Source of the DNA: SAR116 cluster bacterium AG-447-C21
Lineage (GTDB): Bacteria; Pseudomonadota; Alphaproteobacteria; Thalassobaculales; Thalassobaculaceae
Reading direction: 5' to 3'
Assembly: GCA_003212315.1 (NCBI GenBank)
Contig: QCQB01000011.1
Span: 1 to 55,496, forward strand
Length of the DNA: 55,496 bases
Part shown: positions 1 to 8,139 of the stretch, in pieces
Numbering within the stretch: the first letter of the stretch is position 1
Layout: the number at the start of each line of letters is the position of its first letter
Notes under the pieces: model-generated
Told to the model about the DNA's origin: nothing
The model's database searches: none
What the model saw: the letters and a program-made list of their open reading frames with translations, nothing else
Translations under genes and position numbers: made by a program

Positions 1-394
1 AACGACCAGTCTCATCCATAGCATCCAGCCAACTGGAGATTATGCCCGGCACTTCTTTTTTCTTTACCGACATCAGGGTGCTATAAATATCCTTTAATTG
101 TGGCCACGCTGAGCTTTTCGCATTAGATGGCCACATTAGTGCGGTTGTCTCAGCTAAATCTCCCACGAAATCATACGACCAAGAAAAAAGAACAGGATCG
201 ACCCTTTCGGACATAAGTTTTCTAACTATCGTTGGCGTGACATTAGGGAGGTGCAAAGTTCCTGTTAAAGCAGCCAAAGCAATCCCACGATCCGGATTGG
301 CTGCTTTCTCAAAATAGTTTGTCAGAAGCGTCATTTTTGCGTTGCGGCTCGACGTATAGATAAGGCTCTCAAGTAGTTCTGAAAATAACTTCAT
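1..394 (-). CDS. ATP-dependent DNA ligase, N-terminal part (cut by window edge)
   Basis: Only the first 131 residues lie in the window; the gene runs off the left edge. The protein begins MKLFSELLESLIYTSSRNAK and continues with an ANPDRGIALAALTG segment. This is the hallmark N-terminal helical domain of the bacterial ATP-dependent ligase found next to an MBL-fold exonuclease and an Lhr-type helicase. The catalytic lysine motif would lie in the missing part, so activity cannot be judged. Its ATG overlaps the TGA of the upstream exonuclease (ATGA, 391-394), which implies translational coupling. The family seals nicks or breaks in a DNA repair role. Recognition rests on the N-terminal motif and on the neighbours. 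Confidence 0.85.
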   Translation of the reverse strand, partial: MKLFSELLESLIYTSSRNAKMTLLTNYFEKAANPDRGIALAALTGTLHLPNVTPTIVRKLMSERVDPVLFSWSYDFVGDLAETTALMWPSNAKSSAWPQLKDIYSTLMSVKKKEVPGIISSWLDAMDETGR

Positions 395-1416
395 GCGCCC
401 TCTTCATCATAGCCAATTAAAGATAGGGCTTTAGCTTTGAAGCCTTCTAAGGTCGCTTGATGAATGATAGCTTCCTCTCTTCCATGGGTAACCCAGATTT
501 CTGGAGCTGCTACTTCATGAAAGGTTTGAAAAAGCTCATCCCAATCTGCATGATCAGAAATCACCAATGGTAAATCTACGTTGCGTTGACGGGCACGTTG
601 TTTGATTCGCATCCATCCTGATGCCATAACGATAATTGGATCGCCAAATTTTCGAACCCAACGATCTGCAATAGCCGATGGTGGGGCAATCACAATCTGC
701 CCATCCAAGTCTAATTTTCCAGTTTTTTTTCTCAACTCGGGAACAGTAATAATTTCCCCCAATTCTACCCCATGCTCAACATATAAATCACAAAGCTTTT
801 TCAAAGCACCGTGAATGAAAATTGGTTGTTGGTAACCAGATTCCCTCAAGAGAGAAATTATTCGTTGCGCTTTGCCCAACGCATAGGCTCCAACTACATG
901 ATAACGATCTTTAAACAAATCTATCGAGTTTAATAATTTTTTTATCTCTAACTGCGCTTTTGGATGCTTGAAGACCGGTAGGCCAAAGGTCGCCTCCGTA
1001 ATAAAAACATCGCAAGTCACAGCTTCAAATGGGCTGCACGTAGGATCTCTCTGCCTTTTATAATCCCCAGACACCACAACCCGAGCACCCTCATGTTCAA
1101 TGACAATTTGGGAACTACCCAAAACGTGCCCTGCCGGAGCCAACCAAATTGTGACATTATTTACGGCTAATTTCCTCCCATATTCAAGTCCATATGGAGA
1201 CTGACTAAATCCATTGCCAAAACGCACTTTCATAATTTCTAATGTTTCGGGCGTAGCTATAACTTTTTTATGCCCCGAACGCGCGTGGTCTGCATGAGCA
1301 TGGGTCACTACTGCCATATCGCTAGCTATATTGGGATCTATAAAAAAATTTCCCGGGACTACAAAAAGACCGTTTTTTGTTACTTTTAACCACTCTTGCG
1401 GCTTTTTTTTAATCAA
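391..1416 (-). CDS. Ligase-associated DNA exonuclease (metallo-beta-lactamase / beta-CASP fold)
   Basis: This 341-residue protein has the metal-binding HAHADHA motif at residues 39-45, a further H97 in PAGHVLGS, a GDYKRQ segment near residue 117 and a C-terminal SDHADW motif. Together these are the metal ligands of an MBL/beta-CASP nuclease. Length and motifs fit the ligase-associated exonuclease family, thought to trim DNA ends before ligation. It is cotranscribed with the ligase, with a 4-bp overlap. The SIS-domain gene lies upstream on the same strand, 14 bp away, so all three may share one transcript. The start is an ATG; no strong ribosome site is visible. Confidence 0.9.
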   Translation of the reverse strand: MIKKKPQEWLKVTKNGLFVVPGNFFIDPNIASDMAVVTHAHADHARSGHKKVIATPETLEIMKVRFGNGFSQSPYGLEYGRKLAVNNVTIWLAPAGHVLGSSQIVIEHEGARVVVSGDYKRQRDPTCSPFEAVTCDVFITEATFGLPVFKHPKAQLEIKKLLNSIDLFKDRYHVVGAYALGKAQRIISLLRESGYQQPIFIHGALKKLCDLYVEHGVELGEIITVPELRKKTGKLDLDGQIVIAPPSAIADRWVRKFGDPIIVMASGWMRIKQRARQRNVDLPLVISDHADWDELFQTFHEVAAPEIWVTHGREEAIIHQATLEGFKAKALSLIGYDEEGA

Positions 1417-1430
1417 TCAGTTATTTCCAC

Positions 1431-2021
1431 TCACTCAACAATTCTGGCTTTTTTACCGAGATAACCCCCATGATGCCTCATTCCGTACTGTTCCCGAGTG
1501 ACCGATTTTTTCTCCATTAAAACCAGAGCTAGGGCGTCCCCTATTGCTGCCATTACAGCCATACTTGCTGTTGGGGTCATACCTAATGGGCATGGTTCTT
1601 TTATAACGCCCATATTTATAGTTACGTCCGATAATTCTCTTAATCCAGAATCTGTATGTGAAGTTATTCCAACAACAGAACCTATATTCATTCGTCGACT
1701 TAATTGGATAAACTCTAATACTTCACGGGTCTTCCCACTCGTTGAGAAAGCAACAATACAATCGCCTGGCGCAAGCATGCCAAGATCCCCGTGCGCCGCC
1801 TCCGCAGGATGAATAAAAACAGCCGGTGTTGCAGTCGAACTTAGAATGGCAGCGAATTTATGCGCTACAAAACCAGCTTTTCCCATACCGGTCGTAATAA
1901 TCTTGCCCGCGCAGGTTTCAATAAGTTCAACCGCCTTACCATATGACGCGTCTATAGAGACCGCCTTTATGGCTTCAGCTTCAGAATCTAAAATTGCCCG
2001 GACCCGGCGTTCAATTTGCAT
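1431..2021 (-). CDS. SIS-domain sugar-phosphate isomerase, KpsF/GutQ-like, without CBS domains
   Basis: The 196-residue protein is a single SIS domain. It has the sugar-phosphate loop TTGMGKAG (about residues 43-50), HPAEAAHGDLGML in the middle and FSTSGKTREV in the second phosphate loop, all typical of arabinose-5-phosphate isomerases of the KpsF/GutQ/KdsD group. Usual family members are about 320 residues with two C-terminal CBS domains; these are absent here and the C-terminus ends cleanly. SIS-only members with isomerase activity are known, so it may interconvert ribulose-5-phosphate and arabinose-5-phosphate, or act on another ketose phosphate. Its place between repair genes does not suggest a repair role. 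Confidence 0.8.
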   Translation of the reverse strand: MQIERRVRAILDSEAEAIKAVSIDASYGKAVELIETCAGKIITTGMGKAGFVAHKFAAILSSTATPAVFIHPAEAAHGDLGMLAPGDCIVAFSTSGKTREVLEFIQLSRRMNIGSVVGITSHTDSGLRELSDVTINMGVIKEPCPLGMTPTASMAVMAAIGDALALVLMEKKSVTREQYGMRHHGGYLGKKARIVE

Positions 2022-2228
2022 TTTGTTCAGTCATCTGTTTTAAAATAAATCATATGAACAATATCGGTTCACTTACTGGGACGCCAGCCGAAAAACATAA
2101 AACTTATTGCTTTCTTTTACTTAATATCTATTCACTTCAGCACAATTAAGTTTTATCTCTACAAACACTAAAAAGATTAAATAGAAAAACCGATCGAAAG
2201 CTATTTATACATTTAAGAGGAGTTCTTT

Positions 2229-3020
2229 ATGCCTGATCCCGTCGTTCTTTTAGAGGTTGATAAACGCGGTGTTGCAACCATCACTCTTAATCGTCCTGAG
2301 GTTAATAATGCTTATAATGGTGAGTTCGTAAAAGCCATGATTGAGGCTGTTGTTTCATGTTCTAATGACGATACGGTTAGAGTTATTGTTATTAGAGGAA
2401 ACGGAAAACATTTTCAGGCAGGCGCAGATTTAAAATGGCTTAAGGAAATAGGAAAACTATCTCCACAAGAAAATGTAGATGTGTCCCGCTTAACAGCATC
2501 CGCTATGCGCGGTCTTACTGAGGTTATGAAGCCGACGATCGCTTTAGTGCATGGTGGATGTTTTGGTGGAGGTACTGGCATAGCAGCATCCTGTGATATT
2601 GTGGTGGCAAGCGACGATGCTTTATTTTCCATTACAGAAACCCGGTGGGGTGTAATCGCAAGTATCATAGTACCGCAACTTAATGCGGCAATAGGACCTC
2701 GCAACACACGACGCTATGCTCTAACCTGTGAAAGGTTCGATGCACAAACAGCTTTCGATATTGGCCTGGTCCATCAAGTTTGCCCAACTGGTAAACTTGA
2801 TGAGACAGCAGCACCAATAATAGAAAACTTATTACTTGCTGCTCCTATCGCTACTTCTGAAACGAAAAAGGCAACACTCAAAGATGCCGGTTTGCTTTTA
2901 ACTGATGAGTATTTTGAAGAACTTGTCTCCTCCCATGCGGCTAAGAGACAAACCGACGAGGCCATGGAGGGGCTGGCAAGTTTTTCTGACAAACGTAATC
3001 CATCTTGGTACCCCTCTTAA
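2229..3020 (+). CDS. Enoyl-CoA hydratase/isomerase family protein (methylglutaconyl-CoA hydratase-like)
   Basis: The 263-residue crotonase-fold protein has the first oxyanion-hole segment GKHFQAGADLKWL (about residues 57-69) and the second, GGCFGGGTGIAASCDI. It continues with SITETRWGV and a GPRNTRRYALT stretch, which resemble methylglutaconyl-CoA hydratases of leucine breakdown. Substrate assignment within the crotonase family is uncertain. A strong AAGAGGAG ribosome site precedes the ATG. It is transcribed away from the isomerase gene and toward the helicase, 54 bp downstream. No other leucine-degradation gene lies nearby, so the exact pathway is not supported by context. Confidence 0.8.
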   Translation: MPDPVVLLEVDKRGVATITLNRPEVNNAYNGEFVKAMIEAVVSCSNDDTVRVIVIRGNGKHFQAGADLKWLKEIGKLSPQENVDVSRLTASAMRGLTEVMKPTIALVHGGCFGGGTGIAASCDIVVASDDALFSITETRWGVIASIIVPQLNAAIGPRNTRRYALTCERFDAQTAFDIGLVHQVCPTGKLDETAAPIIENLLLAAPIATSETKKATLKDAGLLLTDEYFEELVSSHAAKRQTDEAMEGLASFSDKRNPSWYPS

Positions 3021-3074
3021 ATTGACAGGCTTCTTCTTTGTATTTGATGAGATCCCGAAGAAGCATTTTGTTTT

Positions 3075-5480
3075 ATGCCAAAAAACTTTATAGAGAATTG
3101 GTTTAAAAAAAAGAGTTGGAAACTTCACGATCATCAAATCAAAATGATCGAGAGTGGAGCACTCGGTCTATCAACGCTGTTAATAGCACCAACAGGTGGT
3201 GGCAAAACTTTAGCGGGTTTTTTACCTAGTATTATTGAATTAAACGCAAATCCCACAAATTCTCTTCACACCGTTTACATATCCCCACTTAAAGCATTGA
3301 CAGTTGATGTTGCCCGAAATCTGCTAGAGCCACTCTCCGAAATGAATCTGAAGATTACTGTGGAAACAAGGACGGGAGACACGCCTCAATCAAAACGACA
3401 ACGGCAAAGAAAATCACCTCCGAATATTTTGCTAACGACACCTGAAAGCTTAGCTTTGTTGATATCCTATCCGGATAGCCCCAATATTTTTCAAGAGTTA
3501 AAATGTATAGTGATCGACGAACTTCACGCATTAGCTCCAACTAAAAGAGGGGATTTGCTATCCCTTGCATTAGCGCGATTAATTACCTGGGCACCCAATG
3601 CCCGACGAGTAGGCCTTTCTGCGACCATTCCATATCCAGCAGAGATGGCAGAATATCTATCCTGCGATCAAACAATAAATCCAGTCCAGATTATTGAAGC
3701 AAAAACAACGAAAAAACCGTCAGTCGAAATATTAATTGGAAACTCCCGACTACCGTGGTCCGGACATATGGGAACTTATGCTGTAGATGAAATATATAGT
3801 GCAATTTTAAATCATGAAACAAGCCTAATTTTTGTTAACACGCGTGCACAAGCCGAATTAGTCTTTCAAGCTTTATGGAAAGTAAATGAGAAGAATTTAG
3901 CGGTTGCCTTACACCATGGATCCCTGTCGGTTGAGCAGAGAAGAATTGTAGAAAGCGCCATGGTGAAGGGTGCTTTGAGAGCAGTGGTAGCGACATCCTC
4001 CTTAGATCTTGGCATTGATTGGGCGGCTGTAGATTTGGTCATTCAGATAGGAGCACCTAAGGGGGTCTCGCGCCTGTTGCAGCGAATTGGACGTTCAAAC
4101 CATCGTCTTGATGAGCCAAGCAAGGCAATATTAGTTCCGGCGAACAGATTTGAAGTGCTCGAGTGTGAAGCCGCATTCCAGTCTGTTCTAGATGAGAATT
4201 TGGACGGTGATATTTTAAGACAAGGCGGCCTTGACGTTCTGGCGCAGCATATACAGGGAGTAGCATGCTCAGGACCATTCGACAAACAGGTCCTTTTCAA
4301 CGAAATTCGCAAGGCATCCGCGTACAAAGATCTCAGCCTAGAGGATTTTAACTCAGTCATTAGCTTTGTATGTGATGGGGGTTACGCTCTGAAGACATAT
4401 GACCGTTATCGTCGCATCAAACTGGATGATAATGATCTCTATAGAATAGTAGATTCCTCAACTGAGCGACGATATCGAATGAATGTGGGAACGATTGTAG
4501 AGTCAACGACTTTAAAAGTAAAAATGCGAAGAGGCCGATTTTTAGGAGAAGTCGAAGAGTATTTTGCACAAGGACTTGTTCCCGGTGATACTTTCATGTT
4601 TGCGGGACGGCTGTTGACATTTGAAGGTATTCGGGAAACAACGATCGACGTGTCCCCTGGACGCGGGGAGACACCAAAGGTACCATCATATATTGGGGGT
4701 CGATTGCCGCTATCAAGTAATCTGGCCGAAGGAGTAAGGGCGTTACTCCAAAATCCATCTAGCTGGCGAAATCTGGCAGCACCAGTGAAAGAATGGCTCG
4801 AGAGACAGGAGCAATTATCGACTTTACCTAAAAGCGATGAACTCTTAGTTGAGATATTTCAGCGAAGAAAACTATTCTATATGGTAGCATATAGTTTTGA
4901 AGGTCGAAATGCCCATCAAACGCTAGGAATGCTTTTGACACGACGCATGGAAAGGTCGGGTACCCAGCCACTTGGTTTTGTTGCAACCGATTACGCCATC
5001 GCTATTTGGAGTTTAAAGCAACCATCAAATATAGAGGATTTATTTGATGAGGATATGCTTGGTGATGACTTAGAAAATTGGATGGCCGAGTCTACGGTTT
5101 TAAAAAGAACATTCAGAGATGTAGCGGTAATTGCGGGGTTAATTGATCGACGGTTGCCTGGACATAAGAAAACTGGAAAACAGGTAACTTTCAGCTCTGA
5201 TTTAATCTATGATGTCCTTAGGAAATATGACCCTAATCATATTTTATTGCGCGCCACTAGAGCAGATGCGGCGAGAGGTTTTACAGATATTCATCGACTT
5301 GGAGCACTTTTGAAAAGAATAAAGACTAATATAAATGTTAAATATTTAACAAAGGTATCACCCTTAGCCGTTCCAATTTTGTTAGAAATTGGCAGGGAAA
5401 ATGTTAAAGGATCCGCAATAGAAGCTCTACTGGATGATGCAGAGGAAGCACTTATTTCTGAGGGAATGGCAATACAATGA
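3075..5480 (+). CDS. Ligase-associated DEXH-box helicase (Lhr family)
   Basis: The 801-residue superfamily 2 helicase has Walker A APTGGGKT at residues 38-45, motif Ib TTPESL, a DELH box at 148-151, SAT-type motif III (LSATIPYP), a second RecA domain with VNTRAQAE and ATSSLDLGIDW, and the arginine-finger motif RIGRSNHR. A winged-helix and Lhr-type C-terminal region follow. Length and order match the Lhr-like helicase of the ligase-associated set, which unwinds DNA or RNA-DNA 3' to 5' during repair. The next gene, pdeM, starts 32 bp downstream, so the two form an operon. This unit is transcribed away from the ligase and exonuclease. Confidence 0.92.
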   Translation: MPKNFIENWFKKKSWKLHDHQIKMIESGALGLSTLLIAPTGGGKTLAGFLPSIIELNANPTNSLHTVYISPLKALTVDVARNLLEPLSEMNLKITVETRTGDTPQSKRQRQRKSPPNILLTTPESLALLISYPDSPNIFQELKCIVIDELHALAPTKRGDLLSLALARLITWAPNARRVGLSATIPYPAEMAEYLSCDQTINPVQIIEAKTTKKPSVEILIGNSRLPWSGHMGTYAVDEIYSAILNHETSLIFVNTRAQAELVFQALWKVNEKNLAVALHHGSLSVEQRRIVESAMVKGALRAVVATSSLDLGIDWAAVDLVIQIGAPKGVSRLLQRIGRSNHRLDEPSKAILVPANRFEVLECEAAFQSVLDENLDGDILRQGGLDVLAQHIQGVACSGPFDKQVLFNEIRKASAYKDLSLEDFNSVISFVCDGGYALKTYDRYRRIKLDDNDLYRIVDSSTERRYRMNVGTIVESTTLKVKMRRGRFLGEVEEYFAQGLVPGDTFMFAGRLLTFEGIRETTIDVSPGRGETPKVPSYIGGRLPLSSNLAEGVRALLQNPSSWRNLAAPVKEWLERQEQLSTLPKSDELLVEIFQRRKLFYMVAYSFEGRNAHQTLGMLLTRRMERSGTQPLGFVATDYAIAIWSLKQPSNIEDLFDEDMLGDDLENWMAESTVLKRTFRDVAVIAGLIDRRLPGHKKTGKQVTFSSDLIYDVLRKYDPNHILLRATRADAARGFTDIHRLGALLKRIKTNINVKYLTKVSPLAVPILLEIGRENVKGSAIEALLDDAEEALISEGMAIQ

Positions 5481-5512
5481 CTAATTTTTTTAACCTCAAA
5501 TACTTTTGATAG

Positions 5513-6181
5513 ATGTTTGAATTTTATCTCTGTAATACAAGACTTGTCGCTGATATATCCGGAGCATTATTTTGGCCAGAAAAACAGACAGTGATATTTT
5601 CTGACCTTCATCTAGAAAAGGGTTCGTGGTTTGCCAAACAAAATGTTCTTCTTCCCCCATATGATACTCTAGATACATTAAATCGGGTCGAAAAAGTCGT
5701 AAACTATTTCAAACCATCGCGTGTGATAAGTCTTGGCGATAGCTTCCATGATGACACCTGGATGGAACGTATTTCCAAAGAACAAATAGCTAAAATTTTA
5801 AATTTAACAAATAATTATGAATGGTTTTGGATCCAAGGCAACCATGATCCGTGTGGAGTGCCTTCGCTTGGCGGCATTAATCTTAGTGATTATCTTGATC
5901 CTCCACTAACTTTTAGACACGAAGCAAAAAGGGAATCTGCAGATGGCGAAGTAAGTGGGCATTTCCATCCAAAAGCAAAAATAAAGTTAAATAGGAAAAG
6001 TTTTTCCGATCGGTGTTTTATAAGTGACGAGACGAGAGTAATCTTACCTGCTTTTGGAAGTTTTACTGGCGGGCTGAATGTTATGGATAAGGCTATATCG
6101 AGTTTTTTTCGGGATGACTTTAAAGTTTTTCTGCTGGGGTCTAAAGTGCGACAATTTCCCAAGAGCGCACTCATTTCATGA
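5513..6181 (+). CDS. pdeM: Ligase-associated DNA-damage-response endonuclease PdeM (metallophosphoesterase)
   Basis: The 222-residue calcineurin-like phosphoesterase has the dinuclear metal motifs in order: SDLHLEKG (D31, H33), GDSFHDD (D76, H79), GNHDP (N110, H111) and GHFHPK (H150, H152). Spacing and length match PdeM, the fourth member of the ligase-helicase-exonuclease repair set. The upstream context is the helicase, 32 bp away. The ribosome site before the ATG is weak, which suggests coupling to the helicase. A short inverted repeat (GTAGAA/TTCTAC, 6184-6197) directly follows the stop codon but has no run of T after it, so it is at best a poor terminator. Confidence 0.88.
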   Translation: MFEFYLCNTRLVADISGALFWPEKQTVIFSDLHLEKGSWFAKQNVLLPPYDTLDTLNRVEKVVNYFKPSRVISLGDSFHDDTWMERISKEQIAKILNLTNNYEWFWIQGNHDPCGVPSLGGINLSDYLDPPLTFRHEAKRESADGEVSGHFHPKAKIKLNRKSFSDRCFISDETRVILPAFGSFTGGLNVMDKAISSFFRDDFKVFLLGSKVRQFPKSALIS

Positions 6182-6287
6182 TGGTAGAAAATTCTACAAT
6201 AAAACGATATTAAGACCGACACAAAACGTTTATATTTGCATTTGAGATCGTCTCATTGAATGATAATTTATTGTGAGGTAGCAAAGG

Positions 6288-7361
6288 GTGACTGATAACA
6301 CGACACAAGATCGGGTGCCGGTTTCGATTTTGACAGGTTTTCTGGGTAGTGGGAAAACCACCTTGCTTTCAAAATTAATGCAAGCCGAGAATATGGATAA
6401 AGTCGCCGTGATCATCAATGAATTTGGCGAAGTAGGTATTGATGATGCGCTTGTGGTTAAATCTAACGAAGATACAATATTGTTAAATAACGGATGCCTA
6501 TGTTGCACGGTCCGAGGCGACCTTGTGGAGACAATGCATCGCTTACATGTTCAACAACAGGACGGGCAAATACCTGAGTTCAATCGGTTAATCGTTGAAA
6601 CAACCGGACTGGCAGATCCAGCTCCAATACTGCATACAATGATGTCCGATCAATTTCTGATATCAAGATATCGGCTTGATGGGGTTGTCACTGTGGTTGA
6701 TGCACATCACGGAATGAGCCAATTTGATCAACAATTTGAATCTGTAAAACAAGCTGCAGTCGCAGACCGGATCGTTCTATCAAAAGTTGATGTGACAGAA
6801 CCAGAAGATATTGTGAAGGTTAAGGAACGTTTAACAACAATTAATCCAGCTGCCCCAATTATAGAATGTGAACACGGCGAAATAGATCCGCTTAAACTAT
6901 TTGACGCTGGATTATATAACCCACTCACGAAAACGGCAGATGTTGCACGGTGGTTAAAAGAAGAAGCGTATATGGATACGGAGGGACATATCCCAAAACA
7001 TGATCATGATCACCACCACCATCACCATAGCCATGACGTTAATAGACATGATGATCATATAAAGAGCTTTTCCATTTACTTTGATGAACCATTAAAGTGG
7101 GGCAAAATTGCTGGTTCTTTGGATATGCTGGCCCAAACCCACGGCGCTAATATTCTAAGAATTAAAGGGCTCATTAATGTAGAAGAAATAGATGATCAAC
7201 CCGTTGTTGTGCACGCGGTCCAACATATGTTTCATCCGCCCGCAAAAATAGATGCATGGCCAACCTCCGACCATCGCTCGCGCCTCGTGTTTATCGTAAA
7301 GGATATAGATAGAGATATCATAGAGGGTGCTTTAAATTCATACCTTGCCATGGACTTCTAA
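6288..7361 (+). CDS. CobW/COG0523-family GTP-dependent metal chaperone
   Basis: This is a 357-residue G3E-family GTPase. Walker A is GFLGSGKT at residues 17-24. The metal-binding CxCC is at C70, C72 and C73. The base-recognition motif reads SKVD (165-168) in place of NKxD. A histidine-rich segment spans residues 234-257, with seven consecutive imidazole-rich positions. The C-terminal CobW domain follows. The family delivers zinc or cobalt to client enzymes; the histidine stretch suggests zinc storage or transfer. It starts with GTG, chosen because GAGG sits 9 bases upstream and the GTPase domain begins right after. No client gene is obvious nearby. Confidence 0.88.
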   Translation: MTDNTTQDRVPVSILTGFLGSGKTTLLSKLMQAENMDKVAVIINEFGEVGIDDALVVKSNEDTILLNNGCLCCTVRGDLVETMHRLHVQQQDGQIPEFNRLIVETTGLADPAPILHTMMSDQFLISRYRLDGVVTVVDAHHGMSQFDQQFESVKQAAVADRIVLSKVDVTEPEDIVKVKERLTTINPAAPIIECEHGEIDPLKLFDAGLYNPLTKTADVARWLKEEAYMDTEGHIPKHDHDHHHHHHSHDVNRHDDHIKSFSIYFDEPLKWGKIAGSLDMLAQTHGANILRIKGLINVEEIDDQPVVVHAVQHMFHPPAKIDAWPTSDHRSRLVFIVKDIDRDIIEGALNSYLAMDF

Positions 7362-7401
7362 TTTATAAAACTAGTTTAGCTGAATGTAATTTGCAGCCCC
7401 G

Positions 7402-7413
7402 AATGATTATCAT
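7402..7413. promoter_or_regulatory. Fur-type palindromic core upstream of the flavin reductase
   Basis: AATGATTATCAT lies in the 117-bp gap between the metal chaperone and the flavin reductase gene. On the minus strand it contains ATGATAATCATT, which equals the centre of the classical Fur box; the outer positions match poorly. It lies 65 bp before the flavin reductase start, so it could be an operator for that gene. In Alphaproteobacteria, Fur relatives often regulate manganese and other proteins control iron, so the regulator cannot be named. Confidence 0.3.
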
Positions 7414-7478
7414 GAAATATAAATTGATTTTTCTCAACAATCCGAACTCAAGTTCACAGAAAATAGAGGAAGTATAAG

Positions 7479-8096
7479 ATGTTTTATAAACCTGGTTCTC
7501 ATAGAGAAAATGGATTCAAACGTGATCCATTTAAAGCTTTTGTCTCGCCCAGGCCAATTGGATGGATATCCACTATTAATGAACACGGCCAGAGTAATCT
7601 CGCTCCCTATAGTTTCTTTAACGCAGTGTCGGCTGACCCGCCATGCGTTATGTTTGCTTCAGGTGGCAGAATGGATGGAAAAGGGAAAAAAGACAGTCAA
7701 ATCAACGCGGAACAAACCGGCGAGTTTGTATGTTCTATAGTCGGCCATGATCAACGGGAAGCTATGAACCAAACATCAATCCATCTACCATATGGTGAGG
7801 ATGAAATGCCAAACGCTGGCCTCGAGGGTGAGGCCTCAAAATTAGTCAAACCTTTAAGGGTAAAAAATGCGCCCGTCCATCTAGAGTGCAAGTATATGCA
7901 AAGCATTCAAATGCCTTGTTGGCATGAGGGCCGGGAAAACTGGGTTATTTTTGGAGAAGTTGTTGGTATTCACGTTGACCCAAAAATAATTAAAGACGGT
8001 CTAGTTGACGTCACACTATATCAACCAGTATCTCGGCTGGGATATATGGACTATTCCGCTGTCACCGAACTGTTTCAAATGGACAGACCAGATTGA
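7479..8096 (+). CDS. Flavin reductase-like FMN-binding protein
   Basis: The 205-residue protein has the FMN-binding split-barrel pattern: SPRPIGWIST (about residues 25-34), NLAPYSFFNAVSADPP (about 42-57) with the phosphate-contacting SFFN, and a KDSQINAEQTGEF segment. These are typical of the flavin reductase / DUF447-type family that binds FMN and reduces it, or a small substrate, with NAD(P)H. The ATG is preceded by GAGGAAG. The gene stands alone on the plus strand and converges on the carbamoylase gene. The physiological substrate is not evident. A Fur-like palindrome lies in the upstream gap. Confidence 0.82.
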   Translation: MFYKPGSHRENGFKRDPFKAFVSPRPIGWISTINEHGQSNLAPYSFFNAVSADPPCVMFASGGRMDGKGKKDSQINAEQTGEFVCSIVGHDQREAMNQTSIHLPYGEDEMPNAGLEGEASKLVKPLRVKNAPVHLECKYMQSIQMPCWHEGRENWVIFGEVVGIHVDPKIIKDGLVDVTLYQPVSRLGYMDYSAVTELFQMDRPD

Positions 8097-8121
8097 TTCA
8101 ATATTGCCTAAGCTTCTACAT

Positions 8122-8139
8122 TTATAAATTTTTTTATAA
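8122..8139. terminator. AT-rich hairpin between convergent genes (weak candidate terminator)
   Basis: TTATAAA and TTTATAA flank a four-T loop between the flavin reductase stop (8096) and the carbamoylase stop (8134 side). It could serve both converging transcripts, but the stem has no G-C pairs, so support is weak. The distal part overlaps the last codons of the minus-strand gene. Confidence 0.25.

Noticed and set aside
2056..2070. GAAC-N7-GTTC near the SIS-domain gene as a LexA box
   Set aside because: It is an inverted, not direct, repeat, and so not the alphaproteobacterial LexA type. The gene is not a known SOS member.
6184..6197. Terminator after pdeM
   Set aside because: The GTAGAA/TTCTAC repeat leaves a loop of only two bases and has no T run after it.
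6200..6287. Zur box before the COG0523 gene
   Set aside because: The region has AT-rich partial palindromes (such as AATGATAATTTATT), but none matches a known Zur consensus well enough.
7005..7035. CACCAT-rich repeat in the metal chaperone gene as a tag or artefact
   Set aside because: The histidine codons mix CAC and CAT and lie mid-gene in a family known for His-rich loops. It is natural coding sequence.
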